The notes beneath the pieces are model-generated. The model was given only the letters and a program-made list of their open reading frames with translations, ran no database searches and was not told the DNA's origin. Position numbers and translations under genes: made by a program. From contig NZ_KB900734.1 of the NCBI RefSeq assembly GCF_000379185.1, positions 103,169 through 167,168 on the forward strand: a DNA stretch of 64,000 nt, given 5' to 3'. Source of the stretch: Capnocytophaga cynodegmi DSM 19736. GTDB taxonomy: Bacteria > Bacteroidota > Bacteroidia > Flavobacteriales > Flavobacteriaceae. Positions 7,599 to 17,763 of this stretch are shown piece by piece (position 1 is the stretch's first letter; every line of letters begins with the position of its first letter).

Positions 7599-10565
7599 AT
7601 GAATGGGAAACTATTAGCATTACTTGTACTGACATTCAGTGTATTGTCTTTGTCAGCACAAATAAAAGTAACAGGAACTGTTACTGATGAGAATCAAAAT
7701 CCTCTGCCAGGAGCTGGTATTTTGGTAAGAGGAAGTACACACGGAGTGAGTTCTGACTTTGATGGGAATTACGAAATAGAAGCCAAACAGGGCGACATAC
7801 TTGAATTTAGTTTCATTGGATTCCAGACACAAACCCAGAAAGTAACATCTTCAGGCAAAACACAAACTATTAATGTCAAGCTTCAAGAAGACACACAACA
7901 ACTTGATGATGTTATAGTCATCGGATACGGAACTCAGAAAAAGGAAAGTTTAACAGGAGCTTTGCAAACCATTAAGAAAGAAAAATTAGCTGACATTACC
8001 ACTCCTTCTGTGGAAAATATGCTTAATGGAAAAGTCTCAGGGGTATTTGTTGCTCCTGGTTCAGGACGCCCTGGAGAAACTGGAGCTATCATTATTCGTG
8101 GTAAATCAACTCTGAACGGAAGTACTGCTCCTCTTTGGGTAATTGATGGTGTTATAGTAGGATCAGATGCAGGGTCTTTGAATCCTTCAGATATTGAATC
8201 AATGACCATTTTAAAGGACGCAGCTTCTACCGCTATCTATGGTTCACAAGGGGCTAACGGAGTTATTCTGATAACTACCAAAAAAGCCAAAGAAGGAAAA
8301 TTACAATCACAAGTATCGGTACGACAAGGGGTTAGTATGCTTTCTAATGGTAATTTAGAGATGATGGACGGAGCTGAGTTATACGATTACTTCAATTCAT
8401 TTTCAAATAAATCCAGTATCAGATTTACCCAATGGAATCCTGAATTACGCAATAGTAATTTCGATTGGTGGAAACAAGCTACAACAATGGGAATTGTGAA
8501 AGATTATAGTATTTCGGTAAGTGGAGGCTCAGAAGCACTTCGTTCTTATTTTTCAATTGGCTATTATGATGAAGAAGGAGCTGTAAAAGGATATGACTAC
8601 AAAAAATACGATTTCCGATTAAAAGCAGATTATAAACCTTTCAAGTGGCTTACTATCAAACCAAATATTTCTGGCACAGTTCGAACTACTGATGATAGGC
8701 AACATTCGGTAGGGGCAATGTATTCAAATTTACCTTGGGACAGCCCTTATGACAAAGATGGAAATATCGTTCCACACCGTTCTTCACTTTGGGTGAATAG
8801 AAATTCAACTAACTATTTATATGATTTACAATGGAATTGGGGAGCAAGTAAGTTGTTCCAAGCAATGGGTGGATTGGATTTTGATGTTAAGATTAATGAT
8901 TGGCTTACTTTTTCTTCGGTGAACAACTACAAATATATAAGTAGTTTTTCCAATAGTTATGAAGACCCTCGTTCATCAGGAGGAGAAAGTGTTAAAGGAA
9001 GAATATCTGAAGGACAAAATAATATTATACGCCGTTATACAAATCAGATATTGAAGTTTGATAAATCGTTTGACAAACATTCTATCAATGCACTTGTGGC
9101 CTATGAATATAACGACTATTGGGGAAAATCACTTTCTGCAGTAGGTACAGGTATCGTTCCCGATTTTTCAATACTAGATGTTACTACCAAACCAGAGAAG
9201 ACAAAGGGAGGAATTTTGGAATGGGCTGTTCAATCAGTCCTTTCAAGAATTGTATATAGTTATGATAATCGATATGTTTTGGAGGGTTCTCTACGTCGTG
9301 ATGGGGCTTCTAACTTTGGTACAAATGCCAAATATGGAACTTTCTACTCTGTCAGTGGAAGTTGGAATGTACATCGCGAAAATTGGTTCACTCCCAAATG
9401 GATAAATACACTTAAGCTTCGCGCATCGTACGGAACTGTAGGTAGCCGTCCTAATATTTTGTACCCTCAATATGACTTGTATTCGATATCAACATACGAC
9501 ACGGCACCGGGAGTTTTAATTTCACAGGTAGGAAATAAGGATTTAACTTGGGAAAGTACCGCTACTACGGGTGTTGGGCTTGATGTAACTCTTTTCGACA
9601 GAGTATCTCTCACATTTGATTATTACAACAAGGACATAAATAATATTCTGTATCCTGTTCCAGTTTCGGGACTTACAGGTGTAACTTCAATTTGGAGAAA
9701 TGTAGGAAGCCTTGGCAATAAGGGAGTGGAAGCAACTTTAACTGCTTCAATCATCAAAAATGATAACTTACACTGGTCTGTTGATGCTAACTTTGGCAAA
9801 AATATCAATGAAGTAAAAAAATTATATGGAGATAGAAAAGAAATTATCATATCCGATGGGTTAGGCATCGCAGGTAGTACCAACAAGTTACTAAAACCTG
9901 GACTTGATGCTGATACTTTCTATATGGTAGAATGGGCGGGTGTTAATAAAGAAACAGGAGCTCCACAATGGTACAAAACAGTGAAAGATGCAGATGGTAA
10001 TGAAACCCGTGAAAAAACCTCCAATTACGCTGAAGCAAATCAAGTTGCTGTGGGCAACGCTACACCTGATTTCTTCGGAGGTTTTGGAACTTCATTAACT
10101 TATAAAAACTTTAATCTGAGTGCTAATTTTGGTTTCTCATACGGAGGAAAAATCTATAACTACTCCCGAACAGAGTACGATTCTGACGGAACTTATACAG
10201 ATAGAAATCAAATGAAACTTAAAAAAGGTTGGTCAAGATGGGAAAAACCAGGTGATGATGCTACACACCCTAAGGCTGTGTATGAGAATAAAAGTAACGC
10301 TAACAAAGTGTCTTCTCGCTTCTTGGAAGATGGAAGCTACTTAAAACTTCGCTCACTATCAATAGGTTATAATCTTGATTTATCTGCACATAAGCTTCCT
10401 AAGTTGTATTTTTCTCTTACAGGAGAAAACCTATTCTTTATTTCGGATTACTCAGGTGTTGACCCCGAAATACCTACCAGAGAAGGAACGGCTATCAATT
10501 CTGCTGGGCCATCAATTTATCCAGCAACGCGCAAATTTATTTTTGGAATAACCGCTAATTTTTAA
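7599..10565 (+). CDS. SusC-family TonB-dependent outer-membrane transporter (pair 1)
   Basis: A 988-residue outer-membrane transporter that imports oligomers bound by its SusD partner, powered by TonB. Signal peptide about 1-20 (LSLSAQ). Next comes a carboxypeptidase-D-like domain (about 22-100, VTGTVTDENQNPLPGAGILV), then the SusC signature DDVIVIGYGTQKKE. The plug (about 115-225) carries PLWVIDGV and ILKDAASTAIYGSQGANGVILITTKK. A 22-strand barrel follows and ends in an aromatic residue (GITANF). The SusD gene starts 10 bases later. No glycosidase, sulfatase or peptidase lies next to the pair, so the substrate is unknown. The promoter is at 7437-7468. Confidence 0.93.
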   Translation: MNGKLLALLVLTFSVLSLSAQIKVTGTVTDENQNPLPGAGILVRGSTHGVSSDFDGNYEIEAKQGDILEFSFIGFQTQTQKVTSSGKTQTINVKLQEDTQQLDDVIVIGYGTQKKESLTGALQTIKKEKLADITTPSVENMLNGKVSGVFVAPGSGRPGETGAIIIRGKSTLNGSTAPLWVIDGVIVGSDAGSLNPSDIESMTILKDAASTAIYGSQGANGVILITTKKAKEGKLQSQVSVRQGVSMLSNGNLEMMDGAELYDYFNSFSNKSSIRFTQWNPELRNSNFDWWKQATTMGIVKDYSISVSGGSEALRSYFSIGYYDEEGAVKGYDYKKYDFRLKADYKPFKWLTIKPNISGTVRTTDDRQHSVGAMYSNLPWDSPYDKDGNIVPHRSSLWVNRNSTNYLYDLQWNWGASKLFQAMGGLDFDVKINDWLTFSSVNNYKYISSFSNSYEDPRSSGGESVKGRISEGQNNIIRRYTNQILKFDKSFDKHSINALVAYEYNDYWGKSLSAVGTGIVPDFSILDVTTKPEKTKGGILEWAVQSVLSRIVYSYDNRYVLEGSLRRDGASNFGTNAKYGTFYSVSGSWNVHRENWFTPKWINTLKLRASYGTVGSRPNILYPQYDLYSISTYDTAPGVLISQVGNKDLTWESTATTGVGLDVTLFDRVSLTFDYYNKDINNILYPVPVSGLTGVTSIWRNVGSLGNKGVEATLTASIIKNDNLHWSVDANFGKNINEVKKLYGDRKEIIISDGLGIAGSTNKLLKPGLDADTFYMVEWAGVNKETGAPQWYKTVKDADGNETREKTSNYAEANQVAVGNATPDFFGGFGTSLTYKNFNLSANFGFSYGGKIYNYSRTEYDSDGTYTDRNQMKLKKGWSRWEKPGDDATHPKAVYENKSNANKVSSRFLEDGSYLKLRSLSIGYNLDLSAHKLPKLYFSLTGENLFFISDYSGVDPEIPTREGTAINSAGPSIYPATRKFIFGITANF

Positions 10566-10575
10566 AATAAACATT

Positions 10576-12339
10576 ATGAAAAATATAATATATGCACTGA
10601 TAATTACCATAGGATTATACTCTTGTGATATCGACAGATTTCCCCACGGAAGTATGTCTTCGGAAAAAATAAAAGGTGACCCCGATGGTTCACTTGATGG
10701 ATTACTTAACGGCTGTTACGCACAGATGAAAGGTTGGTCGGATGTGATGCACCGCTGTGGCGAATATGCTGGCGACAATATGATGATTCGTGGAAGCTCC
10801 ACTGACGCCTTTTATGAATTTATATCTTATTCACGTACACCTATCAATTATCGTTTACAATCTTTTTGGGACAGTGGTTATAAAGTAATTGCTCAGGCAT
10901 CTAACATCATTAAGTTAATTCCAGAAGAAACAGCTTCTGATGAAACCAAAAGCAAATTAGGTGAATGCTACTTTTTGAGAGGAATGATGTATTTCTACCT
11001 TTCAAGGGCTTACGGGCGACCTTATTCTCAATCTCCTGAAACAAATTTGGGAGTACCCATAGTAAACGGAACCCCAGATGACCTTGTGAATTTGACACTT
11101 CCTGACCGTGCCACTGTTAAGGAAACTTATGAACAGGCCATCAAAGACTTGACAAAAGCAGAAGAGCTTATAACACGCGAGAGAGGAAATGCCTACGCTT
11201 CAAAAGAAGCAGCTCAAGCTCTTTTATCTAGAGTATATCTTTATATGTCAGGAACTTACGAAAATTCTAACACCAATTATGCTCAACTTTCTGTTGACTA
11301 TGCTTCCAAGGTTATCAACTCTGGTAAATACTCTTTGCTTGATCGTCAATCTTTTATGAGATACAATACCTTAACACCAGAGAACAACAAAGAATCTATC
11401 TTCGTAGTAAAAAGAGTTGCTACAGAGTTTTCAGGATACGACCATTATTACGGAATTGGTGGTATGTACGCCAACATTGGAGGAATGGGTTGGGGAGAAA
11501 TGTATGCCAGTGCCAAATACATCGATTTACTCAACGAAACAGGACGCAATGATTGGGCAAACAGAAAAATTGTTGATGCCCGTGCAAGTTTTATTGAACC
11601 TCAGTATGAAGTACCTGTCGATATAAAAGGATATAACGAAAAACATAAACAAAAAGTCTTCCGATTTATCCATAAAATGAAAAATGAACAAGGACAACAT
11701 ACTGGTTATGGATATATACAAGCCCCGTTGGATTACGATTATGAGAATAATGTATTGAAAACGCCTACTTGTTTCATCACGATTAACAAAGTGGAAACTC
11801 CGTTCACTCTTAAAGTTGTAGATGTTTCACAAGGAATGTATTCTATTGAATATGAAGGAGAAGTATATCAAGGAGTTATAGATGATTTGATGAAATTAAA
11901 TCGTGCTTATCCTATGTTCTACATCACCAAATGTTCACGTGAGGGAGAAGATTCACATCTGCATTCACCTGTAATTTCTCGTTTAGCTGAAGTTTACCTG
12001 AACAGAGCTGAAGCAAATGCCAAATTAGGGCGTTATGGCGAAGCACTTGCAGATTTGAACACTATTCGTGAGCGTTCCATCATTGGTGGAGGTTATCCTT
12101 CTTTAGATGCTTCAAATGCCAGTGAATTGATTGATAAGGAACGTCAATTAGAATTAGCTTTTCAAGCTGAGCGTAGTTATGATGTGTTCAGAAATGGCAA
12201 ACCTCTTAAACGTCACTATCCAGGCCCTCATAATGCACTACAAGATATTTCTGCAGATGATTACAGAGTTGTCTATTACATTCCGCAAACAGCGATAAAT
12301 TCGTACCCAGGAACACTTACACAAAATCCTACGAAATAA
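10576..12339 (+). CDS. SusD/RagB-family surface lipoprotein (pair 1)
   Basis: The ligand-binding lid of the SusCD importer, anchored on the outer membrane by a lipid at Cys17 (lipobox LYSC). The 587-residue protein has SusD-type TPR helices (for example LGECYFLRGMMYFYLSRAYGRP near 128-150) and the C-terminal signature SRLAEVYLNRAEANAKLGRYGEALADLNTIRERS (about residues 473-507). The residues after the cysteine (DIDRF) are acidic, compatible with surface export. It follows its SusC by 10 bases and is closed by a perfect hairpin at 12362-12397. Confidence 0.92.
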   Translation: MKNIIYALIITIGLYSCDIDRFPHGSMSSEKIKGDPDGSLDGLLNGCYAQMKGWSDVMHRCGEYAGDNMMIRGSSTDAFYEFISYSRTPINYRLQSFWDSGYKVIAQASNIIKLIPEETASDETKSKLGECYFLRGMMYFYLSRAYGRPYSQSPETNLGVPIVNGTPDDLVNLTLPDRATVKETYEQAIKDLTKAEELITRERGNAYASKEAAQALLSRVYLYMSGTYENSNTNYAQLSVDYASKVINSGKYSLLDRQSFMRYNTLTPENNKESIFVVKRVATEFSGYDHYYGIGGMYANIGGMGWGEMYASAKYIDLLNETGRNDWANRKIVDARASFIEPQYEVPVDIKGYNEKHKQKVFRFIHKMKNEQGQHTGYGYIQAPLDYDYENNVLKTPTCFITINKVETPFTLKVVDVSQGMYSIEYEGEVYQGVIDDLMKLNRAYPMFYITKCSREGEDSHLHSPVISRLAEVYLNRAEANAKLGRYGEALADLNTIRERSIIGGGYPSLDASNASELIDKERQLELAFQAERSYDVFRNGKPLKRHYPGPHNALQDISADDYRVVYYIPQTAINSYPGTLTQNPTK

Positions 12340-12361
12340 CTTTTTCTAAATAAAGCAGTTT

Positions 12362-12397
12362 AAATAAACAATAGCGATGTATCGCTATTGTTTATTT
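12362..12397 (+). terminator. Terminator after SusCD pair 1
   Basis: A perfect 17-bp stem (12362-12378 with 12381-12397) with a minimal loop, followed by T residues, 22 bases after the SusD stop. One of the strongest hairpins in the window. Confidence 0.8.
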
Positions 12398-12478
12398 TTT
12401 ATTTACACACAAATTACAAAAAATAAATGTTACCTTTGTGGCTAGATAAAATGAGTATGTAAACCAAAATTAAGTAAT

Positions 12479-13075
12479 ATGAATTTTTTAGATTTAGCGA
12501 AAAATAGATACACAACAAAAATTTACCAGAATAAAAAAATTTCTGAAGAAAAAATAAACGATTTAAAAGAGATTCTGCGTTTAGCTCCTTCCTCAATAAA
12601 CTCACAACCTTGGAGATTCATCTTTGTTTCTGATGAAAACAAAAAACAAGAATTGGCAAAAGTTTCCTTTTTTAATGAATCAAAAATCAATAATGCAAGT
12701 CACTTAGTTGTATTCTTAGGATTTGATGACCTTGAAAAATTTGAAAGCCAAATTCGAAAGTGTTTACCAGAAGGACAAATCAATTATTACTTACAGAATG
12801 TAAAACCTAAAGGTGAGGAAGTTACAAAAAAATGGTTACATCGACAAGTGTATATTTCTTTAGGTTATTTTTTAAGTGCCTGTGCTTCAATGGGAATTGA
12901 TAGTACACCTATGGAAGGAATTCAAATGGAGAAATACGATGAAATCTTACAACAAGATGGTTATAAAACACTTTTTGCCGTAGCAATCGGTTATCGTGAT
13001 TCAAATGATAGCAATCAACCTGATAAAAATCCTAAATCACGTTTACCTCTGGAAGAAGTTATTTTTGAATTATAA
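12479..13075 (+). CDS. Nitroreductase-family NAD(P)H oxidoreductase
   Basis: A 198-residue FMN flavoprotein of the NfsB type. The N-terminus has the FMN-binding stretch RYTTKIY (about 10-16), then APSSINSQPWRF (about 36-47), and a C-terminal half with ACASMGIDSTPMEG (about 137-150) and AIGYRD. The protein is somewhat shorter than the usual 215-220 residues but contains all the main motifs. Such enzymes reduce nitro compounds, quinones or dihydropteridines; the physiological substrate cannot be told. A -7 element TACCTTTG is at 12431-12438 with no good -33 partner. A strong bidirectional hairpin follows the stop. Confidence 0.85.
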   Translation: MNFLDLAKNRYTTKIYQNKKISEEKINDLKEILRLAPSSINSQPWRFIFVSDENKKQELAKVSFFNESKINNASHLVVFLGFDDLEKFESQIRKCLPEGQINYYLQNVKPKGEEVTKKWLHRQVYISLGYFLSACASMGIDSTPMEGIQMEKYDEILQQDGYKTLFAVAIGYRDSNDSNQPDKNPKSRLPLEEVIFEL

Positions 13076-13080
13076 AATCA

Positions 13081-13115
13081 AAAAAAGGAGTTAGAAAAGT
13101 TCTAACTCCTTTTTT
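13081..13115. terminator. Bidirectional terminator between nitroreductase and glycogen fusion gene
   Basis: A 16-bp stem (13081-13096 with 13100-13115) with an AAG loop. A runs on one side and T runs on the other let it work in both directions between two convergent genes. Confidence 0.85.
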
Positions 13116-13138
13116 GTATGTCAAATAAATTGCATTTC

Positions 13139-16100
13139 TTACAACCATTTTACTAAAGCAAAATCCTGACGATGTGGCAATAAATCATTTTTAGGGAATA
13201 TACGTACTGCTAATTGTAACGAACCAGGATAATCCGTAACTACCTCAAGTACATAGACTCCTTTACTTCCTTCTTGCGAAACAGGTGTAAATTCCTTCTT
13301 ATCCACTACCTTTATGCGTCCGTCTTTATCTTCTTTAGCAATAACTAATTCTACTCCAATATCGCTCACTTTCAAATCTCCAATATCTAAAGTAATTTGC
13401 CCTTTATAGTTTTTACCTATTGAGATAAGTTGTTTATTCTTATTTGGCGTAATTACCTCAACAACCTTGATATTATCCCACTCTTGGCTTACCTTGCGTT
13501 TCCAAGCTGAAATTTCTATTGCGGTAGCATAATTATTCTTTTTCAAACTTGCTGCACGTTCACTCATAGGATAATAGAATTGATTTTCGTAATCCGTTAG
13601 CATTCGTGTTGTTGTGAAGTTTACTGCTACTTTAGCAATTGTATTTTTGATGAAAGAACACCATCTTTGCGAGATTCCATCTCTGTCTTTTTCGTAAAAG
13701 GCTGGGGCTATCTCATCTTCAATGATATTGTAAATCGTTTCGGCATCCATCTCGTTCTGATATTCTTGGCTTTCATAGGCACGTTCCATTGGTAATGCCC
13801 AACCAGCATCTTCACGATAACCTTCTACCCACCAACCATCAAGTACACTGAAATGCATTACACCATTCATTGCTGCCTTTTCACCACTGGTTCCTGAGGC
13901 TTCTTGCGGACGTGTAGGTGTATTCATCCATACATCAACCCCTTGAACCATATGACGAGCCAATTCCATATCATAATTCGGAATGAAAAGAATTTTTCCT
14001 AAGAATTGTGGTAATTTTGATATTTCGACAATGTGTTTTATCAAATCTTGTCCTGCTTTATCCGCTGGGTGAGCTTTTCCTGCAAAAATAAACTGTACAG
14101 GACGCTCTGGGTTATTCACGATTTTATCCAATCGGTCAATATTTGTAAACAACAAATGTGCACGTTTGTAAGTTGCAAAACGACGAGCAAAACCAATTGT
14201 CAGAATATCTTTACGTAAATTTTCTTTGATTTCAATTAATTGTTTTGGAGAGAAATAGGGTGTATTCTTTTCTAAACGTAGTTTCTGCTCCACACGTCTT
14301 AAAAGTTTGGCACGTAGTTCAGTTTTTACTTCCCAGATACGTTTGTCTGAAACCTTATAAATTCCTTCAAAACTTTTTGGGTCATATGTATGTGTTTTAA
14401 AATCTTCACCAAAAACTTCATTTTCAATTTCTTTCCATAATCCTGCTGTCCAAGTTGGTTTATGTACTCCATTGGTTACATAGCTGATATGTAATTCTTC
14501 AGGCATATATCCAGGCCACAAATATTTGAAAATATCTCGGCTCACTTCTCCGTGCAGCCAACTTACTCCATTTACTTCCTGAGAAAGATTTGCCGCCAAA
14601 TTACTCATCGAGAATTTTTCTTTCGGATTGTACAAATCTATCTTACCTAAGGCTAAGATTTGCTCCCAATTCACGTGTAATTTCTCCGTATAATTCTCGA
14701 TATAAGCACGTAACATACCTTCTTCAAAGAAATCGTGTCCTGCAGGAACTGGTGTATGCGTGGTAAATAATGACGATGCACGAACTACCTCCATCGCTTC
14801 GGAGAATGATAAATTATCGTTTTGGATATATTCGCTAAGTCGCTCTAAACCAATAAATGCCGCGTGACCCTCATTACAGTGATAAACATCTGTATCAATG
14901 CCCAATTTACGCAACATTTTGATACCTCCTAAACCTAAGAGCATTTCTTGTTTCAAACGATTTTCCCAATCACCTCCATATAAGTGGTGTGTTACAGATC
15001 TGTCATCATCTCTATTATCTTCAAAATCAGTATCTAATAAGTATAATTCTATCCTACCTACATCTACACGCCAAACTCGTGCGTATAAGGTTCGTTGTGG
15101 TAGGTCAACCGATACAATTAACCATTTGCCATTAGGTTCAGTTACAGGAGTTACAGGGATTTTAGAAAAGTCTTGTGCTTCATAATCAGCCTCTTGGTTT
15201 CCTGCGGAAGATAACTTCTGTGTAAAATATCCGTAGCGGTACAACAAACCAACCCCTGTTATCTTTGTAGCTTTATCACTAGCCTCTTTCAAGTAGTCTC
15301 CCGCCAGAATTCCCAATCCTCCCGAGTAAATTTTTAGTGAAGAATGTAATCCATATTCCATACTAAAATAAGCTACGGAAGGGCTATCCATTTCTACCTT
15401 TTTTGCCATATAATGCTGAAAATCATCATATACTTTTGATAATTTTTTCATAAAAACAGCATCGTTTTCTAATTCTTTGTATCGAGAAAGAGAAATTGTA
15501 TCAAGTAAAGCAATTGGGTTTTTGCGAGAGTCAATCCATTTTACGGGGTCGATACTATAGAACAACTCTGAAGCCTCGTTATTCCAACACCACCATAAGT
15601 TTTTGGCAAGTTCTTCAAGAGGCTGTAATGCTTTTGGTATCGCTCTGTGAATGATAATGTTACGCCAAACAGGAGTATTAACCATTTTACTTTTTTCTAA
15701 AGCTGAAGAGCCCTCAGTATCAATGTTTGGTAAATTGATTACTCGGTCTTCAATACTGGTTAAAGTAAGTTCATATGTTTTAAAATAGTGCTGACTTAAG
15801 TTCTTCCACAAAGCAATCTCTGAAACTTTACCCGCTGTTTCACGTAAAGTCTCAAAATCATCATCTTTCATTTGCAAAAGCGAAACTATATTTTTAGTAA
15901 CTTCTGCTACTACATCTCCATAATTTCCATCATTACGCGAAATAACCTCAATGGCATTCTGTTTTTCAGAATAATATTGTTCTACCCATTTTCCGAATCC
16001 TGCTAATGACGTAGTTATAGTAGGAACCTTGAAAGCCAAGCTTTCCAAAGGTGTATACCCCCAAGGCTCATAATATGAAGGGAATACAGTTCCGTCTACT

Positions 16101-17386
16101 CCAATAAGCAAATCGTAATATGATAGATTAAACACTCCATCATTTCCATTCAGATAGCTTGGACAGAAAATCACTTTTACTTTGTCTTCCTTACGATTGA
16201 AAAGCTGTTGTTCGTGTATTCTTCTTAAAACCTGGTCATTATACGTATCTGATAAATAATGCGTAAGATGTTTTTGTTCATTTTCTTTAGCCTGTTGCGG
16301 ATTCTCCAAGTTATGTAATAATCCTTGATTTACCCCTTCGTGAGCTGTAGGAATAAGAACGAAAGCAAGTACTTCTTTTTTATTTTTAGTACTTCTGTTT
16401 AAAGCTCCTAATGAGTCGATGAAAGCGTCAATTCCCTTGTTTCGAAATTCATATCTTCCGCTAATTGCCACAATTTTTGTATCTTCACTAACAGAATATC
16501 CCACAAGTGCTTGTGCAACCTTATGAAGTTGTTTCTTAGCTTCTTTGCGTTTTTTATCAAAAGTTTTCGTCGCTGGAACGATAGAATCTTCAAAACCATT
16601 TGGTGTGATAATATCTGTTTTTCGCCCTAAGAAATGTAATGCTTCATTGGCTGTAAGTTCACTAACGGTGGTAAAGGTATCAGCCGTTTTTGCTGCGGCT
16701 TTCTCCAAAAAATGTTTATGCTGAACACCAAATCGGTATGCCATTTCCTCAGGATTATAGCCTTTCATATTGTCATAAAGTGGATAGCCATTTCCTGCAA
16801 TTGAACGCCCTACCACTGTTGCGTGCGTAGTGAAAACAGAACCTATCTTCGGCATTTTGTCCTCAATGTAAAGCACACCACTTCCTGTCATCCATTCGTG
16901 GAAATGGCAAAGTACATTCTCACGTGAAGCTGTATTGAATTTCACGTAACTTTCTATAACTTTTGCTGAAGCATATCCAAAAAGTACTGATTCTATGTAA
17001 TCCCACGAACTATTGAGTGAATCCAACTTGTATGTATCCCAATAGTAACGCAAAATCTCATTTTTATTACTTATGTAACGAGCAAAATCAACCAAAATTA
17101 CTATCGGATTGCCTGGTATATTCCAATTCCCCACACGAACACGTAGTCCTTCACTTTCTGCTTTGGCTTTCCAAGATTTGAATAAATCCTTATTCTCCAC
17201 AAACTCCTTACTTTCAGTATGTTGCCATACATCTGGACCTATGAGAATATATTTATTTTTGAATTTCTTAGTGATACTCAACGCCTTAGTTGAAATAACG
17301 GTATGAATACCTCCTACTTTGTTACATACTTCCCAACTTGTTTCAAAAACATAGTCGGGGTTTAATGTTACTTTCTTTGTTGGCAT
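13139..17386 (-). CDS. Glycogen synthase (GT3) - alpha-glucan phosphorylase (GT35) fusion
   Basis: A 1415-residue cytoplasmic protein joining two glycogen enzymes. Residues about 1-550 resemble eukaryote-type glycogen synthase (GT3): the start reads FETSWEVCNKVGGIHTVIS, and the donor-site pair Glu440/Glu448 sits in EPWGYTPLE. From about residue 568 the protein is an alpha-glucan phosphorylase of the short, DUF3417-containing type: NLWWCWNNEA, then YFSMEYGLHSSLKIYSGGLG, and EASGTSGEKAAMNG, where Lys1170 aligns with the pyridoxal-phosphate lysine of glycogen phosphorylases. Thus one chain could both build and break alpha-1,4-glucan. Related large proteins are, from memory, found in other flavobacteria. 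It is a single-gene unit with no other glycogen gene beside it. Confidence 0.88.
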   Translation of the reverse strand: MPTKKVTLNPDYVFETSWEVCNKVGGIHTVISTKALSITKKFKNKYILIGPDVWQHTESKEFVENKDLFKSWKAKAESEGLRVRVGNWNIPGNPIVILVDFARYISNKNEILRYYWDTYKLDSLNSSWDYIESVLFGYASAKVIESYVKFNTASRENVLCHFHEWMTGSGVLYIEDKMPKIGSVFTTHATVVGRSIAGNGYPLYDNMKGYNPEEMAYRFGVQHKHFLEKAAAKTADTFTTVSELTANEALHFLGRKTDIITPNGFEDSIVPATKTFDKKRKEAKKQLHKVAQALVGYSVSEDTKIVAISGRYEFRNKGIDAFIDSLGALNRSTKNKKEVLAFVLIPTAHEGVNQGLLHNLENPQQAKENEQKHLTHYLSDTYNDQVLRRIHEQQLFNRKEDKVKVIFCPSYLNGNDGVFNLSYYDLLIGVDGTVFPSYYEPWGYTPLESLAFKVPTITTSLAGFGKWVEQYYSEKQNAIEVISRNDGNYGDVVAEVTKNIVSLLQMKDDDFETLRETAGKVSEIALWKNLSQHYFKTYELTLTSIEDRVINLPNIDTEGSSALEKSKMVNTPVWRNIIIHRAIPKALQPLEELAKNLWWCWNNEASELFYSIDPVKWIDSRKNPIALLDTISLSRYKELENDAVFMKKLSKVYDDFQHYMAKKVEMDSPSVAYFSMEYGLHSSLKIYSGGLGILAGDYLKEASDKATKITGVGLLYRYGYFTQKLSSAGNQEADYEAQDFSKIPVTPVTEPNGKWLIVSVDLPQRTLYARVWRVDVGRIELYLLDTDFEDNRDDDRSVTHHLYGGDWENRLKQEMLLGLGGIKMLRKLGIDTDVYHCNEGHAAFIGLERLSEYIQNDNLSFSEAMEVVRASSLFTTHTPVPAGHDFFEEGMLRAYIENYTEKLHVNWEQILALGKIDLYNPKEKFSMSNLAANLSQEVNGVSWLHGEVSRDIFKYLWPGYMPEELHISYVTNGVHKPTWTAGLWKEIENEVFGEDFKTHTYDPKSFEGIYKVSDKRIWEVKTELRAKLLRRVEQKLRLEKNTPYFSPKQLIEIKENLRKDILTIGFARRFATYKRAHLLFTNIDRLDKIVNNPERPVQFIFAGKAHPADKAGQDLIKHIVEISKLPQFLGKILFIPNYDMELARHMVQGVDVWMNTPTRPQEASGTSGEKAAMNGVMHFSVLDGWWVEGYREDAGWALPMERAYESQEYQNEMDAETIYNIIEDEIAPAFYEKDRDGISQRWCSFIKNTIAKVAVNFTTTRMLTDYENQFYYPMSERAASLKKNNYATAIEISAWKRKVSQEWDNIKVVEVITPNKNKQLISIGKNYKGQITLDIGDLKVSDIGVELVIAKEDKDGRIKVVDKKEFTPVSQEGSKGVYVLEVVTDYPGSLQLAVRIFPKNDLLPHRQDFALVKWL

Positions 17387-17499
17387 AATTTAAAATATGT
17401 TGTTGCTATTATTAACTATTTTTTTTCAAGAGGTAAAGGTACAAATTAATATTTTCCTTAGCAAGAATAATAAGAAAAATTTACGATCTAAATAAAAAA

Positions 17500-17529
17500 C
17501 AAAAACCACAGTTTTCACTGTGGTTTTTG
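17500..17529 (-). terminator. Terminator of tRNA-Phe
   Basis: A perfect 13-bp stem (17500-17512 with 17517-17529) with a 4-base loop and T-rich arms, 53 bases after the tRNA 3' end on the minus strand. Confidence 0.8.
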
Positions 17530-17581
17530 CAATTCCTAATCCTTAAAAATATGAAAAATTTCCTCTATGAAGAAGATCTCG

Positions 17582-17654
17582 TGGTACCTCCAGGAATCGA
17601 ACCAGGGACACAAGGATTTTCAGTCCTTTGCTCTACCAACTGAGCTAAGGTACC
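17582..17654 (-). tRNA. tRNA-Phe (GAA)
   Basis: 73 bases that fold as a standard cloverleaf: acceptor GGTACCT with AGGTACC and discriminator A, D-stem GCTC/GAGC, anticodon stem AAGGA/TCCTT with loop CTGAAAA (anticodon GAA), and T-arm CCTGG-TTCGATT-CCAGG. The CCA end is not encoded; the bases after the discriminator are CG, so CCA must be added afterwards. It is a single-gene unit with its own promoter (17676-17706) and terminator (17500-17529). Confidence 0.97.
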
Positions 17655-17675
17655 AGTTGTTTTGCTTTGCGAGTG

Positions 17676-17706
17676 CAAATATAGAAACTTTTTTACAACT
17701 TACCAA
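17676..17706 (-). promoter_or_regulatory. Promoter of tRNA-Phe
   Basis: On the minus strand TTG (17704-17706), 20 bases, then TATATTTG (17676-17683), 22 bases before the mature tRNA 5' end. It matches the Bacteroidota consensus. Confidence 0.7.
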
Positions 17707-17763
17707 ATAATTCTCAGAAATTTATATGACTTTTTACACAAAAACAATACTTTCAGCTGATTT

